NCBI RefSeq assembly: GCF_022346945.1
Contig: NZ_JAKRNI010000006.1
Location: 48,766-112,765 of the forward strand
Length of the DNA stretch: 64,000 bases
Reading direction: 5' to 3'
Source: Microbacterium sp. ACRRU
GTDB taxonomy: Bacteria > Actinomycetota > Actinomycetes > Actinomycetales > Microbacteriaceae
Position numbers and translations under genes: made by a program. Positions 27,751 to 36,220 of the stretch are shown here, piece after piece (position 1 is the stretch's first letter; each line of letters starts with the position of its first letter). Below the pieces are notes generated by a model, which was given only the letters and a program-made list of their open reading frames with translations, was not told where the DNA came from and ran no database searches.

Positions 27751-27782
27751 CGGGTCGGGACGTCGTCCCACGTCCCGACCCG
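27751..27782 (-). terminator. hairpin downstream of the alcohol dehydrogenase gene
   Basis: Perfect 12-bp arms (27751-27762 and 27771-27782) around an 8-base loop, 18 bases past the adhP stop on the minus strand and before the PAP2 gene start. GC-rich with no clear T-run, as is common in this genome. It separates adhP from the PAP2-DUF1206 pair. Confidence 0.6.
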
Positions 27783-27800
27783 CGTTCTGCGCGCTCCCCG

Positions 27801-28856
27801 CTACGCGCCGTGCCCGGCGTCCTCCACGGGCACCACATCGGCGGTGTGGTACGCGAAGACGAGGCGCGCCGGGACGCTTCCCGCCAGAACCTCCTCGACC
27901 GAGCGGTTCACATCGGAGAGGTCGCGGGTCTCGGTGATGACCTTCGTGCGTCCGAGTGCATGGAGCGCGAACACCTCGGCGAGGTCCTGCCGCGTTCCGA
28001 CGATCGAGCCGATCACGCTGATGCCCTTGAGCACCGTGTCGAAGATCGGGATGGTGAGCTCACCGTCCGCCGGCAGCGAGACGAGGACGAGCCGCCCACC
28101 GCGGTTCAGGGAGTCGAATGCCTGGCGGAACACGGAAGGGGCGACCGCGAGCACGATCGCGGCGTCCGCACCGCCGTACTGCCGGATCGCTTCCACCGGA
28201 TCCGTGGTGAGCGCGTTCACCACGTGATCCGCCCCCAACTCGGAGGCGAGCCGCAGCTTCGCATCGGTCACGTCGACCGCGATGACCTTCGCCCCCACGA
28301 GCCGCGCGTACTGCACGGCCAGGTGCCCGAGACCTCCGACGCCGAACACCACGACGGTCTCGCCCGGGGTGACATGAGCGTTCTTCACTGCGGCGTACGT
28401 GGTGACGCCGGCGCACGTCAACGGTGCCGCGTCCAGCGGGGTGACGCTGTCGGGCACCGGGACGGCGAATCGCGCGTCGGCGAGCATGTACTCGGCGTAC
28501 GCTCCATCGACGCCGTAGCCGTTGTTGTACTGCTGCTCGCACAGGTTCTCCCGCCCGTCGACGCAGTACCGGCATTCCCCGCAGGCGTGACCGAGCCACG
28601 GCATCGCCACCCTTTGTCCGACGGCCCGCGTGGTCACACCCGCGCCGAGCTCTTCGATGATGCCGACGCCTTCATGGCCGGGGACGAGCGGCAGACCCGG
28701 CTTGACGGGCCAATCGCCCTTCATCGCGTGGATATCGGTGTGACACAGCCCACAGGTCTCGAGCCGAACCAGCACCTGTCCCGGCCCGGGGTGAGGTATC
28801 GGTCGTTCCTCCACCTGCGCGGCGGAACCGAACTGTTCGACGACTGCTGCACGCAT
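27801..28856 (-). CDS. adhP: zinc alcohol dehydrogenase, AdhP type
   Basis: Oxidises primary alcohols or reduces aldehydes with NAD. 351 residues. Catalytic Zn: CGLCHTDIHAMKGDW and GHEGVG. Structural Zn: four Cys in CGECRYCVDGRENLC. NAD site: VFGVGGLGHLAVQYA, with Asp in AVDVTD. Two ATGs are adjacent; I take the second (28856) because AAGGAG then stands 5 bases upstream. Divergent from a universal stress gene with a DevR-type box between them, so it is a likely hypoxia-regulon member, consistent with fermentative redox balance. Confidence 0.92.
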   Translation of the reverse strand: MRAAVVEQFGSAAQVEERPIPHPGPGQVLVRLETCGLCHTDIHAMKGDWPVKPGLPLVPGHEGVGIIEELGAGVTTRAVGQRVAMPWLGHACGECRYCVDGRENLCEQQYNNGYGVDGAYAEYMLADARFAVPVPDSVTPLDAAPLTCAGVTTYAAVKNAHVTPGETVVVFGVGGLGHLAVQYARLVGAKVIAVDVTDAKLRLASELGADHVVNALTTDPVEAIRQYGGADAAIVLAVAPSVFRQAFDSLNRGGRLVLVSLPADGELTIPIFDTVLKGISVIGSIVGTRQDLAEVFALHALGRTKVITETRDLSDVNRSVEEVLAGSVPARLVFAYHTADVVPVEDAGHGA

Positions 28857-28914
28857 CATCTCTCCTTGGATCGTTTGCCTGGTCCGAGTCTTCGCCGGTC
28901 GCTCTCGTCGCGGC

Positions 28915-28928
28915 GGGCCGAAGGTCCC
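28915..28928. promoter_or_regulatory. DevR/DosR-type box 1
   Basis: Reads GGGCCGAAGGTCCC, matching the core GGGNC-N4-GNCCC of DosR/DevR binding sites. It is shared by divergent genes: 59 bases upstream of the adhP start and 68 upstream of the universal stress gene start. The same element recurs four more times around the devS-devR-like pair. Confidence 0.7.
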
Positions 28929-28995
28929 GCGGGATGCGCACGAGCGGCGAGACCATCGGGATGAGCAGATCATCGACACGGGCGAAGGAGCGATC

Positions 28996-29832
28996 ATGAA
29001 CGGAACCATCGCGGTAGGGGTCACCGATGCGTTCGGGGCTCAGGGGGCCCTGCACTGGGCGATCGAGCGCGCTGCCGGACGACGAGAACGGCTCCTGTTG
29101 ATATCCGTCGTCGGGTCGGCGTGGGGCATCGGCGGAGAGGAGACGCTGATCGAGCGCGCGACACAACGCGCGGGGGCGCTCCTGGAGACAGCGGCCGCAC
29201 AGGCTCAGGAAGCCGGGGTGGATGCCGAGACGCTCCTCGAACGCGGAGACCCGGTGGCGCGCCTCATCGACGTGTCCCATCGCGCCGATCTGCTCGTCCT
29301 CGGAAGCGACTTCGCGCGGGACGGGTCGCGGCTGCGCGGCGTCCGCGGTGTGCGGATCACCGCCGGCGCGCACTGCCCGGTCGTCGTCGTGCCCGAGGGG
29401 GGCGCGCAAGGCCGGACGGGGGTGGTGGTGGGCGTCGACGGTTCCGAGGCGTCGGAGAAGGCCGTCGCGTTCGCCGCCGCGGAAGCGGACCGGACGGGAG
29501 ACACGCTCACGGCGGTCATGACGTGGTCGCCGGTCCCGGTGCCGTTCGAGTTCGACGACTATCCCCAGAACTATCTGGAGCGCATGCAGGACCTCACGGC
29601 GGAGGAGCTCGCGATCTCGCTCGCGGGTCTCCGCCAGGACTACCCGGATCTCACGGTGAAGACCGTCGTGGAGTCCGGCTACCCGGGCGCGGTCCTCGGG
29701 AGAACGGCACGCTCGGCCAGGCTGCTGGTCGTCGGGAGTCACGGGCGCGGACCGCTCACGCGGTTCTTGCTCGGCTCGACCAGTCAGGCGGTGCTGTCGC
29801 ACCCGCCGACCGTGACGGCGATCGTCCGGTGA
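28996..29832 (+). CDS. universal stress protein, two UspA domains
   Basis: 278 residues in two Usp folds (about 1-135 and 140-278). The second domain has the ATP-binding signature GSHGRGPLTRFLLGS, that is G-x2-G-x9-G-S, and begins VVVGVDGSEASEKAV. The first domain begins IAVGVTDAFGAQGAL and has a weaker GSDFARDGSRLRG loop, so probably only the second binds ATP. A DevR-type box lies 68 bases upstream. Tandem Usp proteins are typical DosR regulon members in mycobacteria. Confidence 0.93.
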   Translation: MNGTIAVGVTDAFGAQGALHWAIERAAGRRERLLLISVVGSAWGIGGEETLIERATQRAGALLETAAAQAQEAGVDAETLLERGDPVARLIDVSHRADLLVLGSDFARDGSRLRGVRGVRITAGAHCPVVVVPEGGAQGRTGVVVGVDGSEASEKAVAFAAAEADRTGDTLTAVMTWSPVPVPFEFDDYPQNYLERMQDLTAEELAISLAGLRQDYPDLTVKTVVESGYPGAVLGRTARSARLLVVGSHGRGPLTRFLLGSTSQAVLSHPPTVTAIVR

Positions 29833-29886
29833 GGACCCCGGCGTCCCGCACGGCGCGCACTACTTCGAGAAAAAGTCTCGTCTGGC

Positions 29887-29913
29887 TGTCGATTCGGCGG
29901 CAGGCTGTTCGTC
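29887..29913 (+). promoter_or_regulatory. ECF42-type promoter for the DGPF-sigma pair
   Basis: TGTCGA at 29887-29892, a 17-base spacer, then CGTC at 29910-29913, located 55 bases upstream of the DGPF gene start. As I recall it, the published ECF42 promoter consensus is TGTCGA with CGA/TC, so this fits autoregulation by the sigma factor encoded just downstream. Confidence 0.55.
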
Positions 29914-29968
29914 GTCAGAGATGACGGAGCCGGACAGACCGGCCCGCGACTCAGTGCAGGAGGCACTC

Positions 29969-30328
29969 ATGGCCAAGTACGCGATCCTCATCTACGAAGA
30001 CCCGACCTTCTACGCGAACATGTCGCCCGAGGCGTGGGGCGCAGTGATCGACGCGCACAACGCGTTCACCGCGCAGGTGTACGAGCTCGGGGGGTCCATC
30101 GAGAGCGGCGGCGCACTCGCGTCCACGACGACCGCGACCACCATCAAGGGCGGCGGAACCGTCACGGACGGCCCGTTCGTCGAGACCAAGGAAGCATTCG
30201 GCGGCTTCTACGTGGTCGAGGCGCGTGACCTCGACCACGCCGTGGAGATCGGCAAGCTGTGCCCCGCCCCCGGCGGCGGCGTCGAGGTGCGACCGGTCGT
30301 GGACCCGACGACGACGAACCCGTTCTGA
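29969..30328 (+). CDS. YCII/DGPF-domain protein
   Basis: 119 residues from ATG 29969, with AGGAGG 5 bases upstream. Ferredoxin-like YCII fold with MAKYAILIYED at the start and the namesake motif in VTDGPFVETKEAFGGFYVVE. DGPF proteins are the standard genetic partners of ECF42 sigma factors; their role is thought to be regulatory or enzymatic but is not settled. The gene is followed at once, with overlap or at most a few bases, by an ECF42 sigma gene. Confidence 0.92.
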   Translation: MAKYAILIYEDPTFYANMSPEAWGAVIDAHNAFTAQVYELGGSIESGGALASTTTATTIKGGGTVTDGPFVETKEAFGGFYVVEARDLDHAVEIGKLCPAPGGGVEVRPVVDPTTTNPF

Positions 30329-31641
30329 GCGCCCGGGGAGACGAGCCGACCGCGTCCGCCGCGCAGGCGGACGCGGTCGTTGCCGCGCTGGAACGGGCCC
30401 ATCGCTCCGAATGGGCCTCCGTGCTCTCGGCCACGGTGCGCGTCGCGGGCGACCTGGATCTCGCGGAGGAGTGCGCGCAAGAGGCCTATGTCAGCGCCCT
30501 CGGGGCCTGGGCCCGAGATGGCGTTCCGGAGCGGCCCGGCGCGTGGCTGACCACGGCGGCGCGGAACCAGGCGCTGGACCGGCTGCGGCGCGAGGTCACC
30601 CTTCGTCGCAAGCTCCCGCTGCTCGTGGAACCGGCGACCGCCGATCCGGACGACCCGGACGGCAGGGACGGCAGGGACGGGCTTGACGCTGCAGTACCGG
30701 ACGACCGGCTCCGGCTGGTGTTCACGTGCTGCCACCCCGCCCTCTCCCCCGAGGCCCGCATCGCGCTCACTCTGCGCCTCGTCTGCGGCGTTCCCACCCC
30801 CGATGTCGCTCGAGCCTTCCTGGTGCCGGAGCCGACGATGGCGGCGCGGATCACGCGCGCCAAGAAGAAGATCTCGCAAGCGCGCATCCCGTTCCGGGTA
30901 CCGGGACCCTCGGAGCTTCCCGAGCGCGTGGACAGCGTGCTCACCGCCGTCCATCTGCTCTTCAGCACCGGACACACGGCCGGGGAGGGAGATGCGCTCG
31001 TCCGGGAGGAACTCTGCGACCGGGCTCTGCACCTTGCCCGCACCCTTGCCGCGCTCCTCCCCGAGCAAGCGGAGACCCGGGGTCTGCTCGGTCTGCTCCT
31101 CCTCACCGACGCGCGCCGGGCGACCCGGACCGACGAGCAGGGGCGACTCCTCCTCCTCGGCGACCAGGACCGGACGCGGTGGAATCAGCGGGCGATCATG
31201 GAGGGTCTCACCGTGACCGCCGGGGCGCTGGCATCCGGCCCGCCGGGGCGATTCACCCTTCAGGCGGCGATCGCCGGCGTGCACGCCGTGGCGCCGTCGT
31301 TCGACCGGACCGATTGGCCTCGCATCGTGCACCTGTACGACCTTCTGCTGGCGGTGTGGAATACCCCCGTCGTCGCGCTCAACCGCGCCGCCGCCGTGTC
31401 GTTCGCTGACGGTCCGACCGCTGCTCTGCCCCTCCTCGATGATCTGGCGGCCGATCCGCGGCTCGCGAACTATCCCTACCTCTACGCGACGCGCGCCGAC
31501 CTGCTGCAGCGTCTCGGCGACACGGCTGGGGCGGCCTCGTCCTACCGTCGCGCGATCGAGCTCACCGCGAACGCCGCGGAACGGGCTTTCCTTCAGCAGC
31601 GCCTCGCCGAGATCGGTCACGCAGACCCCGCGTCCTGCTAG
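30259..31641 (+). CDS. ECF42 sigma factor with C-terminal TPR-like extension
   Basis: Extracytoplasmic-function sigma factor. Region 2 (LAEECAQEAYVSALGAWARD), the ECF42 linker GVPERPGAWLTTAARNQALD, region 4 (LTLRLVCGVPTPDVARAFLV), then a long C-terminal helical domain (DUF6596/TPR-like) with AIAGVHAVAPSFDRTDWPRI. The start is doubtful: the only in-frame ATG/GTG/TTG is GTG 30259, inside the DGPF gene, which adds an Arg-rich stretch. Conserved sequence begins only after about residue 25, near a CTG at 30325 that overlaps the DGPF stop. No anti-sigma factor is seen, as usual for ECF42. Confidence 0.88.
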   Translation: MPRPRRRRRGATGRGPDDDEPVLSARGDEPTASAAQADAVVAALERAHRSEWASVLSATVRVAGDLDLAEECAQEAYVSALGAWARDGVPERPGAWLTTAARNQALDRLRREVTLRRKLPLLVEPATADPDDPDGRDGRDGLDAAVPDDRLRLVFTCCHPALSPEARIALTLRLVCGVPTPDVARAFLVPEPTMAARITRAKKKISQARIPFRVPGPSELPERVDSVLTAVHLLFSTGHTAGEGDALVREELCDRALHLARTLAALLPEQAETRGLLGLLLLTDARRATRTDEQGRLLLLGDQDRTRWNQRAIMEGLTVTAGALASGPPGRFTLQAAIAGVHAVAPSFDRTDWPRIVHLYDLLLAVWNTPVVALNRAAAVSFADGPTAALPLLDDLAADPRLANYPYLYATRADLLQRLGDTAGAASSYRRAIELTANAAERAFLQQRLAEIGHADPASC

Positions 31642-31695
31642 ACACGGCGACGCGCGCCACCGCGCCCTTCACGGTGAGCGACCTGGCGCCGGGCA

Positions 31696-32232
31696 TCACG
31701 CGTCCGCGCGCGGCGGGATTCCCGCGATCGGGTACGGCGGTCGAGCCACGGCGGGGACGGAGTCCTCCCGGGGACGGAAGATGCGCGAACGCAGCGGATC
31801 GTCCCGCTCGCCCATGGCGCGCTCCGTGAACCGGCGCCCGGTGATGCTCCGCGGGGAGATACGGACGACATAGGGCTTGGGCGTCGGGCTCATCGACCGC
31901 AACGCCGTCTCGCGACTGCGGCGGATCTCGGCATCCATCTCGACGGGTGCGGCGTTGCCCCGCACGACGACGCTCCACCGGTCCCCGGCATCCTCCCCGT
32001 CGATCTCGAACGCAACCGCTGGGCGCGAGCGCAGAAAGCGCAGCTTCGCGTCGTCGGCGCTGCGCACGTAGAGCGCGCCGTCGCGGGTGGCGAAGTTCAC
32101 CGGGTAGATGCGGGGCTCGCCGGACGCGTCCACGAGCGCCAGGCGTCCGAGGCTCTGCGACTCGAGGAGCCGCCAGCTCTCCGCGGTGCCGAGTTCGACG
32201 ACGGGCGGGGTGGGGCTCTGATCGTGGGTCAT
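31696..32232 (-). CDS. pyridoxamine 5'-phosphate oxidase-fold protein
   Basis: Split-barrel flavin-binding fold, 178 residues from ATG 32232 with AAGGAGG 6 bases upstream. Seen: LESQSLGRLALVDASGEP, IYPVNFATRDGALYVRSADD, and WSVVVRGNAAPVEM. This is the PPOX class often found in DosR regulons (nitroreductase or F420/FMN-type proteins). The C-terminal tail is Arg/Pro-rich. Divergent from the histidine kinase gene with a DevR-type box between them, 47 bases upstream of this start. Confidence 0.87.
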   Translation of the reverse strand: MTHDQSPTPPVVELGTAESWRLLESQSLGRLALVDASGEPRIYPVNFATRDGALYVRSADDAKLRFLRSRPAVAFEIDGEDAGDRWSVVVRGNAAPVEMDAEIRRSRETALRSMSPTPKPYVVRISPRSITGRRFTERAMGERDDPLRSRIFRPREDSVPAVARPPYPIAGIPPRADA

Positions 32233-32278
32233 GGCACACCTCCTTCTTCCAGTGCATCGCGTCACGTCACCGACCGGC

Positions 32279-32292
32279 GGGTCGAAAGTCCC
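32279..32292. promoter_or_regulatory. DevR/DosR-type box 2
   Basis: Reads GGGTCGAAAGTCCC, the best match of the five to GGGNC-N4-GNCCC. It stands 47 bases upstream of the PPOX-fold gene and 62 upstream of the DevS-like kinase gene, so it could drive both and give positive autoregulation of the two-component system. Confidence 0.72.
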
Positions 32293-32353
32293 GGCGTCCC
32301 TGGTCAGGCACGGGTGCCGGTCGTAGATTGAAGGGCGGGGAGAGGGGGAACGG

Positions 32354-34033
32354 ATGCCGAGTGGGGATCATGTCGCGCGCGATGCGGAAGCGGGACACTC
32401 GGGCGTCGGACCATCGTCCTCGCAGGACCGCCTGCGCGGCCTCCTCCGCGCCGTCGAGACGGTGGTCGGGGAGATCGAACTGCCGATCGTGCTGCGTCGC
32501 GTGGTCGAGGCGGCCGTCGAACTGGTGGATGCCGAGTATGGCGCGCTCGGCATCATCGCCGCCGACCGGGTCTCGCTCGACCAGTTCGTCCATGTCGGGC
32601 TCGACGCGGAGGCCGCGGACGCCATCGGCCACCTCCCGCGCGGGCGCGGGATCCTCGGCGCGCTCATCGCGCACCCCGAGCCCATCCGCCTGGATCACCT
32701 CGGCGAGGACCCGCGCGCGGCCGGATTCCCCGCGCATCATCCGCGCATGGACTCCTTCCTGGGCGCACCCGTGCGCGTGCGCGGTGAGGTGTTCGGCAAC
32801 CTCTACCTGACGAACGCGCGGCGCGGATCGTTCACGGCAGAAGACGAAGAGCTCGTCCGCGGTCTGGCATCCACCGCGGGCTTTGCGATCCAGAACGCCC
32901 GACTCTTCGACGAGGCCCGAACGCGCGCGACGTGGATGACGGCGACGGCAGAGCTGTCGGCGGCGATCCTCTCGACTCCGACGGACACCATCTTCGACCT
33001 GCTGGCAGGACGCGTCGCCGACCTGGCCGGAGGACCCCTCGTGACCGTCCTCGTGCCCGTCGACGACTCACCCGTGCTGCGCGTCGCTGCGGCGCGAGGC
33101 CCCGGCGAGGACGAGATCCTGGGCACGCTCGCCGGGGGAACCGGCGGCATCGCCGGAGCGGCCATGGAGACAGGAGGGGTGCGGGTGGGCACCGCGCCTC
33201 GTGCGGTGGGCGACATCGACCCGGCGATGAACGCCAGCGGGGACGAGACCGGCCCGGCGATGGCCGCGCCGCTGCGGACGCGCCAGCAGACGTGGGGGGC
33301 GCTGTGCGTCGCGCGCGCGCCCGGCGAGCGCGGCTTCACGCCCGTGGAGCTCGAGGTGCTCAGCGACCTCGCATCGCAGGCGAGCATCGCGCTGGAGCTC
33401 GCGCACGCCCGGCGGGACCAGCAGAAGGCGATGCTCAGCGAAGAACGCGCTCGCATCGCCCGCGACCTGCACGACCATGTCATCCAGCAGGTCTTCGGTG
33501 CGGGGCTTACTCTGCAGTCGGTGGCCGCGACGCTGGGAGACACCCGTGACCGCCACCGGATGCAAGAGGTCATCCGGCAACTCGATGACGCGATCGCACA
33601 GATCCGGACCGTCGTCTTCGCCCTCTCCGCCCGGGACGGCGGCTCGCTCCGCCACCGGCTCATCGACGTCGTCGCCGAGTCGTCGGGGACGTTGCGCAGA
33701 CCTCCCTCGCTGCGTTTCTCGGGCGCCGTCGACAGCACGGTCCACGGGTCGCTCGCGGATGACGTCGTCGGGGTGGCACGCGAGCTGCTCACCAACAGCG
33801 TTCGCCACGCGAGCGCCGACTCCATCTCGCTCGACGTGGGGATCGGGGAGCGAGACGTGTGGGTCGTCGTCGCCGACGACGGTTCCGGCATCCGCGACGA
33901 TCGTCGTAGCGGTCTGGCCAATCTCGCGGAGCGCGCGGGTGCGCGCGGCGGGGCGTTGACGCTCGAGACCGGAGCCGGGGGAACGCGAGCCGAGTGGCGC
34001 GCTCCGCTCGACGCGGAAAGGACGACGCAGTGA
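32354..34033 (+). CDS. DevS/DosS-like GAF histidine kinase
   Basis: Cytoplasmic sensor kinase of 559 residues without membrane segments. GAF-A, about 45-180, contains GFPAHHPRMDSFLGAPVRVR followed by GNLYLTN, closely parallel to the mycobacterial DevS region that holds the proximal heme His; GAF-B covers about 190-345. Then HisKA_3 with ERARIARDLHDHVIQQVFGA (phospho-acceptor His) and an HATPase with LLTNSVRHA and VVADDGSGI. By analogy it senses O2, NO, CO or redox through heme. It overlaps the response regulator by 4 bases (GTGA). Confidence 0.9.
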   Translation: MPSGDHVARDAEAGHSGVGPSSSQDRLRGLLRAVETVVGEIELPIVLRRVVEAAVELVDAEYGALGIIAADRVSLDQFVHVGLDAEAADAIGHLPRGRGILGALIAHPEPIRLDHLGEDPRAAGFPAHHPRMDSFLGAPVRVRGEVFGNLYLTNARRGSFTAEDEELVRGLASTAGFAIQNARLFDEARTRATWMTATAELSAAILSTPTDTIFDLLAGRVADLAGGPLVTVLVPVDDSPVLRVAAARGPGEDEILGTLAGGTGGIAGAAMETGGVRVGTAPRAVGDIDPAMNASGDETGPAMAAPLRTRQQTWGALCVARAPGERGFTPVELEVLSDLASQASIALELAHARRDQQKAMLSEERARIARDLHDHVIQQVFGAGLTLQSVAATLGDTRDRHRMQEVIRQLDDAIAQIRTVVFALSARDGGSLRHRLIDVVAESSGTLRRPPSLRFSGAVDSTVHGSLADDVVGVARELLTNSVRHASADSISLDVGIGERDVWVVVADDGSGIRDDRRSGLANLAERAGARGGALTLETGAGGTRAEWRAPLDAERTTQ

Positions 34034-34665
34034 TCCGTGTCTTCCTCGTCGACGACCACGAGATCGTGCGACGCGGGCTGTCCGACCTCATCGACGGCGC
34101 GGAGGGCTTCGAGGTGGTGGGCGAGGCCGGCTCCGTTCGTCAGGCGCTCGCACGCATCGAGGCCGCCCGGCCCGACGTGGCGGTCCTCGACGTGCGCCTC
34201 CCGGACGGGAGCGGCATCGACCTGTGCCGCCAGATTCGCTCGTCAATGCCCGAGGTCGCGTGCCTGATCCTCACCGCGTACGACGATGACGCCGCGACGT
34301 ACGCGGCCGTCCTCGCGGGGGCGTCGGGCTATCTGCTCAAGAACATCGCCGCCATGCGACTCCTCGAAGACATCCGCGCCGTCAGCACCGGGCGTTCACT
34401 GTTGAACACCGCGGCGGCCACGCGCGCCGCGTCGAGTCTGCGCGACGGCGCCGGCGACGACGATCCGCGGTGGGGCTCGCTGGGCCTGCGCGAGCGGCAG
34501 GTGCTCGCGCTGATCGCCGACGGCATGACGAACCGTCAGATCGGCGAGCGTCTGGGCCTTGCCGAGAAGACGGTCAAGAACTACGTGTCGTCGCTGCTGA
34601 TGAAGCTCGGAGTCGAGACGCGGACGCAGGCGGCGGTCCTCCGTCTCGGCCACCCCGACCTCTGA
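34030..34665 (+). CDS. DevR/DosR-like NarL-family response regulator
   Basis: 211 residues from GTG 34030. Receiver domain IRVFLVDDHEIVRRGLSDL with phospho-acceptor Asp54 in AVLDVRLPDG, the same position as in mycobacterial DevR. The C-terminal LuxR-type HTH reads MTNRQIGERLGLAEKTVKNY with SSLLMKLGVETRTQAAV. Partner of the upstream kinase. DevR-type boxes occur at five places in this region, which is the expected target set. A 39-base piece of this gene recurs at 36114. Confidence 0.92.
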   Translation: MIRVFLVDDHEIVRRGLSDLIDGAEGFEVVGEAGSVRQALARIEAARPDVAVLDVRLPDGSGIDLCRQIRSSMPEVACLILTAYDDDAATYAAVLAGASGYLLKNIAAMRLLEDIRAVSTGRSLLNTAAATRAASSLRDGAGDDDPRWGSLGLRERQVLALIADGMTNRQIGERLGLAEKTVKNYVSSLLMKLGVETRTQAAVLRLGHPDL

Positions 34666-34670
34666 TCCGC

Positions 34671-34684
34671 GGGACCTTCGGCCC
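34671..34684. promoter_or_regulatory. DevR/DosR-type box 3
   Basis: Reads GGGACCTTCGGCCC, 5 bases after the regulator stop codon. The nearest downstream gene, DUF418, starts 178 bases away, further than for the other boxes. The box begins a 56-base block (34671-34726) that is duplicated at 36155-36210 with 49 identities, where it precedes a universal stress gene. It is therefore probably a relocated or orphaned copy. Confidence 0.6.
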
Positions 34685-34861
34685 GTTCCGCGCCGGTTCG
34701 CCCTTCTTCGCTCCGGGCGTCCGGGACCCTGCCGAGCGGGTGAGTACCGGGTGGATCGCGGCGGCCCCGTTCGGGGCGCTTATCGGACTCTCGATCGTTG
34801 CGTGCACCGGTCATAGGTCGATCATGCAAACGACCAAGGTCGGCGTGAGTACCTCTACTCC

Positions 34862-36043
34862 ATGACGGCAACATCTACGGTACCCAGTTCGGAATCGCCA
34901 CGCATCGAAGCCCTTGACGTTCTGCGCGGCATCGCCATTCTCGGCACACTCGCAAGCAACATCTGGATCTTCGCGGCTTTCATCGGTTCATCCGGTGATC
35001 CGGTGACGCCTGAGCCGATCACGGTGGCCGCCGCATGGTTACCCAACGGGAAGTTTCTCGGTCTCTTGACGATCATGTTCGGGATTGGCATCGAGATCCA
35101 GCGTCAAGCCGCGCGACGCGCGGGCAGGTCATGGCCTGGAACATATCCGATACGTGCGGGCTTACTTTTCCTCGATGGCCTACTGAACTATGTGTTCGTC
35201 GTCCAATTCGATGTTCTTCGGGCGTATGCCGTCACCGGACTCATCGTTGCCTTCCTACTGCTGACAAGCGAGCGAGTGCAATGGTGGGTGATCGGCATCA
35301 TGATTCCTTTGCATCTTTCCATGCTGGTCATGAAGGGAACCGTCCTCCCCTCCGGCCCCACGAAGCAAACCATCTCGATGCCGTCAGACGGGTCACTGTC
35401 GGGCGCGCAGCCCTCTTCGTACTGGGATGACGTCGTCGGCAACCTCACGCACATCGGTGCCGGGTTCTCGTTCGGATCCGAATTCTTCACCATCATACTG
35501 ATGGGCGTCGGACTGTTCTTGCTCGGAGCGAACCTGTACCGACTGGGCATCTTTGAGCCGCGCAGGCGGATCTTGAGGCGATGGCTCATGGTCGCGGGTT
35601 TTGCGATCGGAGTTCCGCTCGACGCATTCTTTGCTTTCGTCGCTCCCGCAGATTCGGGCGGGGCGCTCGCGCGCTACGGCGCAGCACCGATCGTTGCCAT
35701 CGGTATCCTCGCTGCCGTCGCTGAGTTCTACCAGCAGCGCCGACCCGGCCGAATCGGCAGGAATTTGGCCGCTGTTGGGAAAATGGCACTCAGTTGCTAT
35801 CTGTTGCAGAACATTCTCGGCGTGATCTTCCAGAAGAATTCCGCGAGCCTTCCCCTCTTCGCCGAGATGGACGGCCTCCTCGGCACGTTGGGCCTCTTCG
35901 CCATCATCAGTGTCGCGCTCGTCGCTTTCGCTCGTCTCTGGTCTCGTCGCTTTCGGAGAGGACCCTTCGAACTCATTTGGGACTGGTGCTACCGCGCGCT
36001 CACTCGGCGACGCGAATCGGCACCCGCCGCGCGGCCGGCATGA
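34862..36043 (+). CDS. DUF418/YeiB-like membrane protein, lower GC
   Basis: 393 residues, about eight to ten hydrophobic segments. N-terminal signature RIEALDVLRGIAILGTLASN is typical of YeiB/DUF418 proteins, and the C-terminal half has GKMALSCYLLQNILGVIF. The role is unknown; family members are suggested transporters or acyl-transfer related. Codon use is visibly less GC-biased than in neighbours, with many A/T third positions. It lies between duplicated blocks (34344-34382/36114-36152 and 34671-34726/36155-36210), which suggests acquisition by a recombination event that split the DevR neighbourhood. Confidence 0.85.
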   Translation: MTATSTVPSSESPRIEALDVLRGIAILGTLASNIWIFAAFIGSSGDPVTPEPITVAAAWLPNGKFLGLLTIMFGIGIEIQRQAARRAGRSWPGTYPIRAGLLFLDGLLNYVFVVQFDVLRAYAVTGLIVAFLLLTSERVQWWVIGIMIPLHLSMLVMKGTVLPSGPTKQTISMPSDGSLSGAQPSSYWDDVVGNLTHIGAGFSFGSEFFTIILMGVGLFLLGANLYRLGIFEPRRRILRRWLMVAGFAIGVPLDAFFAFVAPADSGGALARYGAAPIVAIGILAAVAEFYQQRRPGRIGRNLAAVGKMALSCYLLQNILGVIFQKNSASLPLFAEMDGLLGTLGLFAIISVALVAFARLWSRRFRRGPFELIWDWCYRALTRRRESAPAARPA

Positions 36044-36113
36044 ACCAGAACGACGCAGAATCGGCGCTTTGCGGGCATTCTGCGGTTCTGCCGAGATCAC
36101 GATCGCCCGAGAG

Positions 36114-36152
36114 CATCGCCGCGATGCGACTCCTCGAAGACATCCGCGCGGT
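36114..36152 (+). pseudogene. 39-base remnant of a response regulator gene
   Basis: Matches 34344-34382 of the DevR-like gene at 37 of 39 bases, corresponding to IAAMRLLEDIRAV in the receiver domain. No start, stop or flanking regulator sequence remains; it runs directly into the second copy of the DevR-box block at 36155. It is a scar of duplication followed by deletion rather than an expressed gene. Confidence 0.75.
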
Positions 36153-36154
36153 GC

Positions 36155-36168
36155 GGGACCTTCGACCC
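36155..36168. promoter_or_regulatory. DevR/DosR-type box 4
   Basis: Reads GGGACCTTCGACCC, fitting GGGNC-N4-GNCCC. It is 53 bases upstream of the universal stress gene at 36221, the same distance class as the other boxes. It is part of the 56-base duplicated block shared with 34671-34726. Confidence 0.7.
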
Positions 36169-36220
36169 GCCCCGCGCCGGTCCGCCCTCCTACGCTCGGG
36201 GCGTCCGGGAGGAGTCCCCC

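Noticed and set aside
34862..36043. DUF418 gene as cargo of a transposon or insertion sequence
   Set aside because: No transposase, terminal inverted repeats or short target-site duplication; the flanking repeats are pieces of the local regulator locus.
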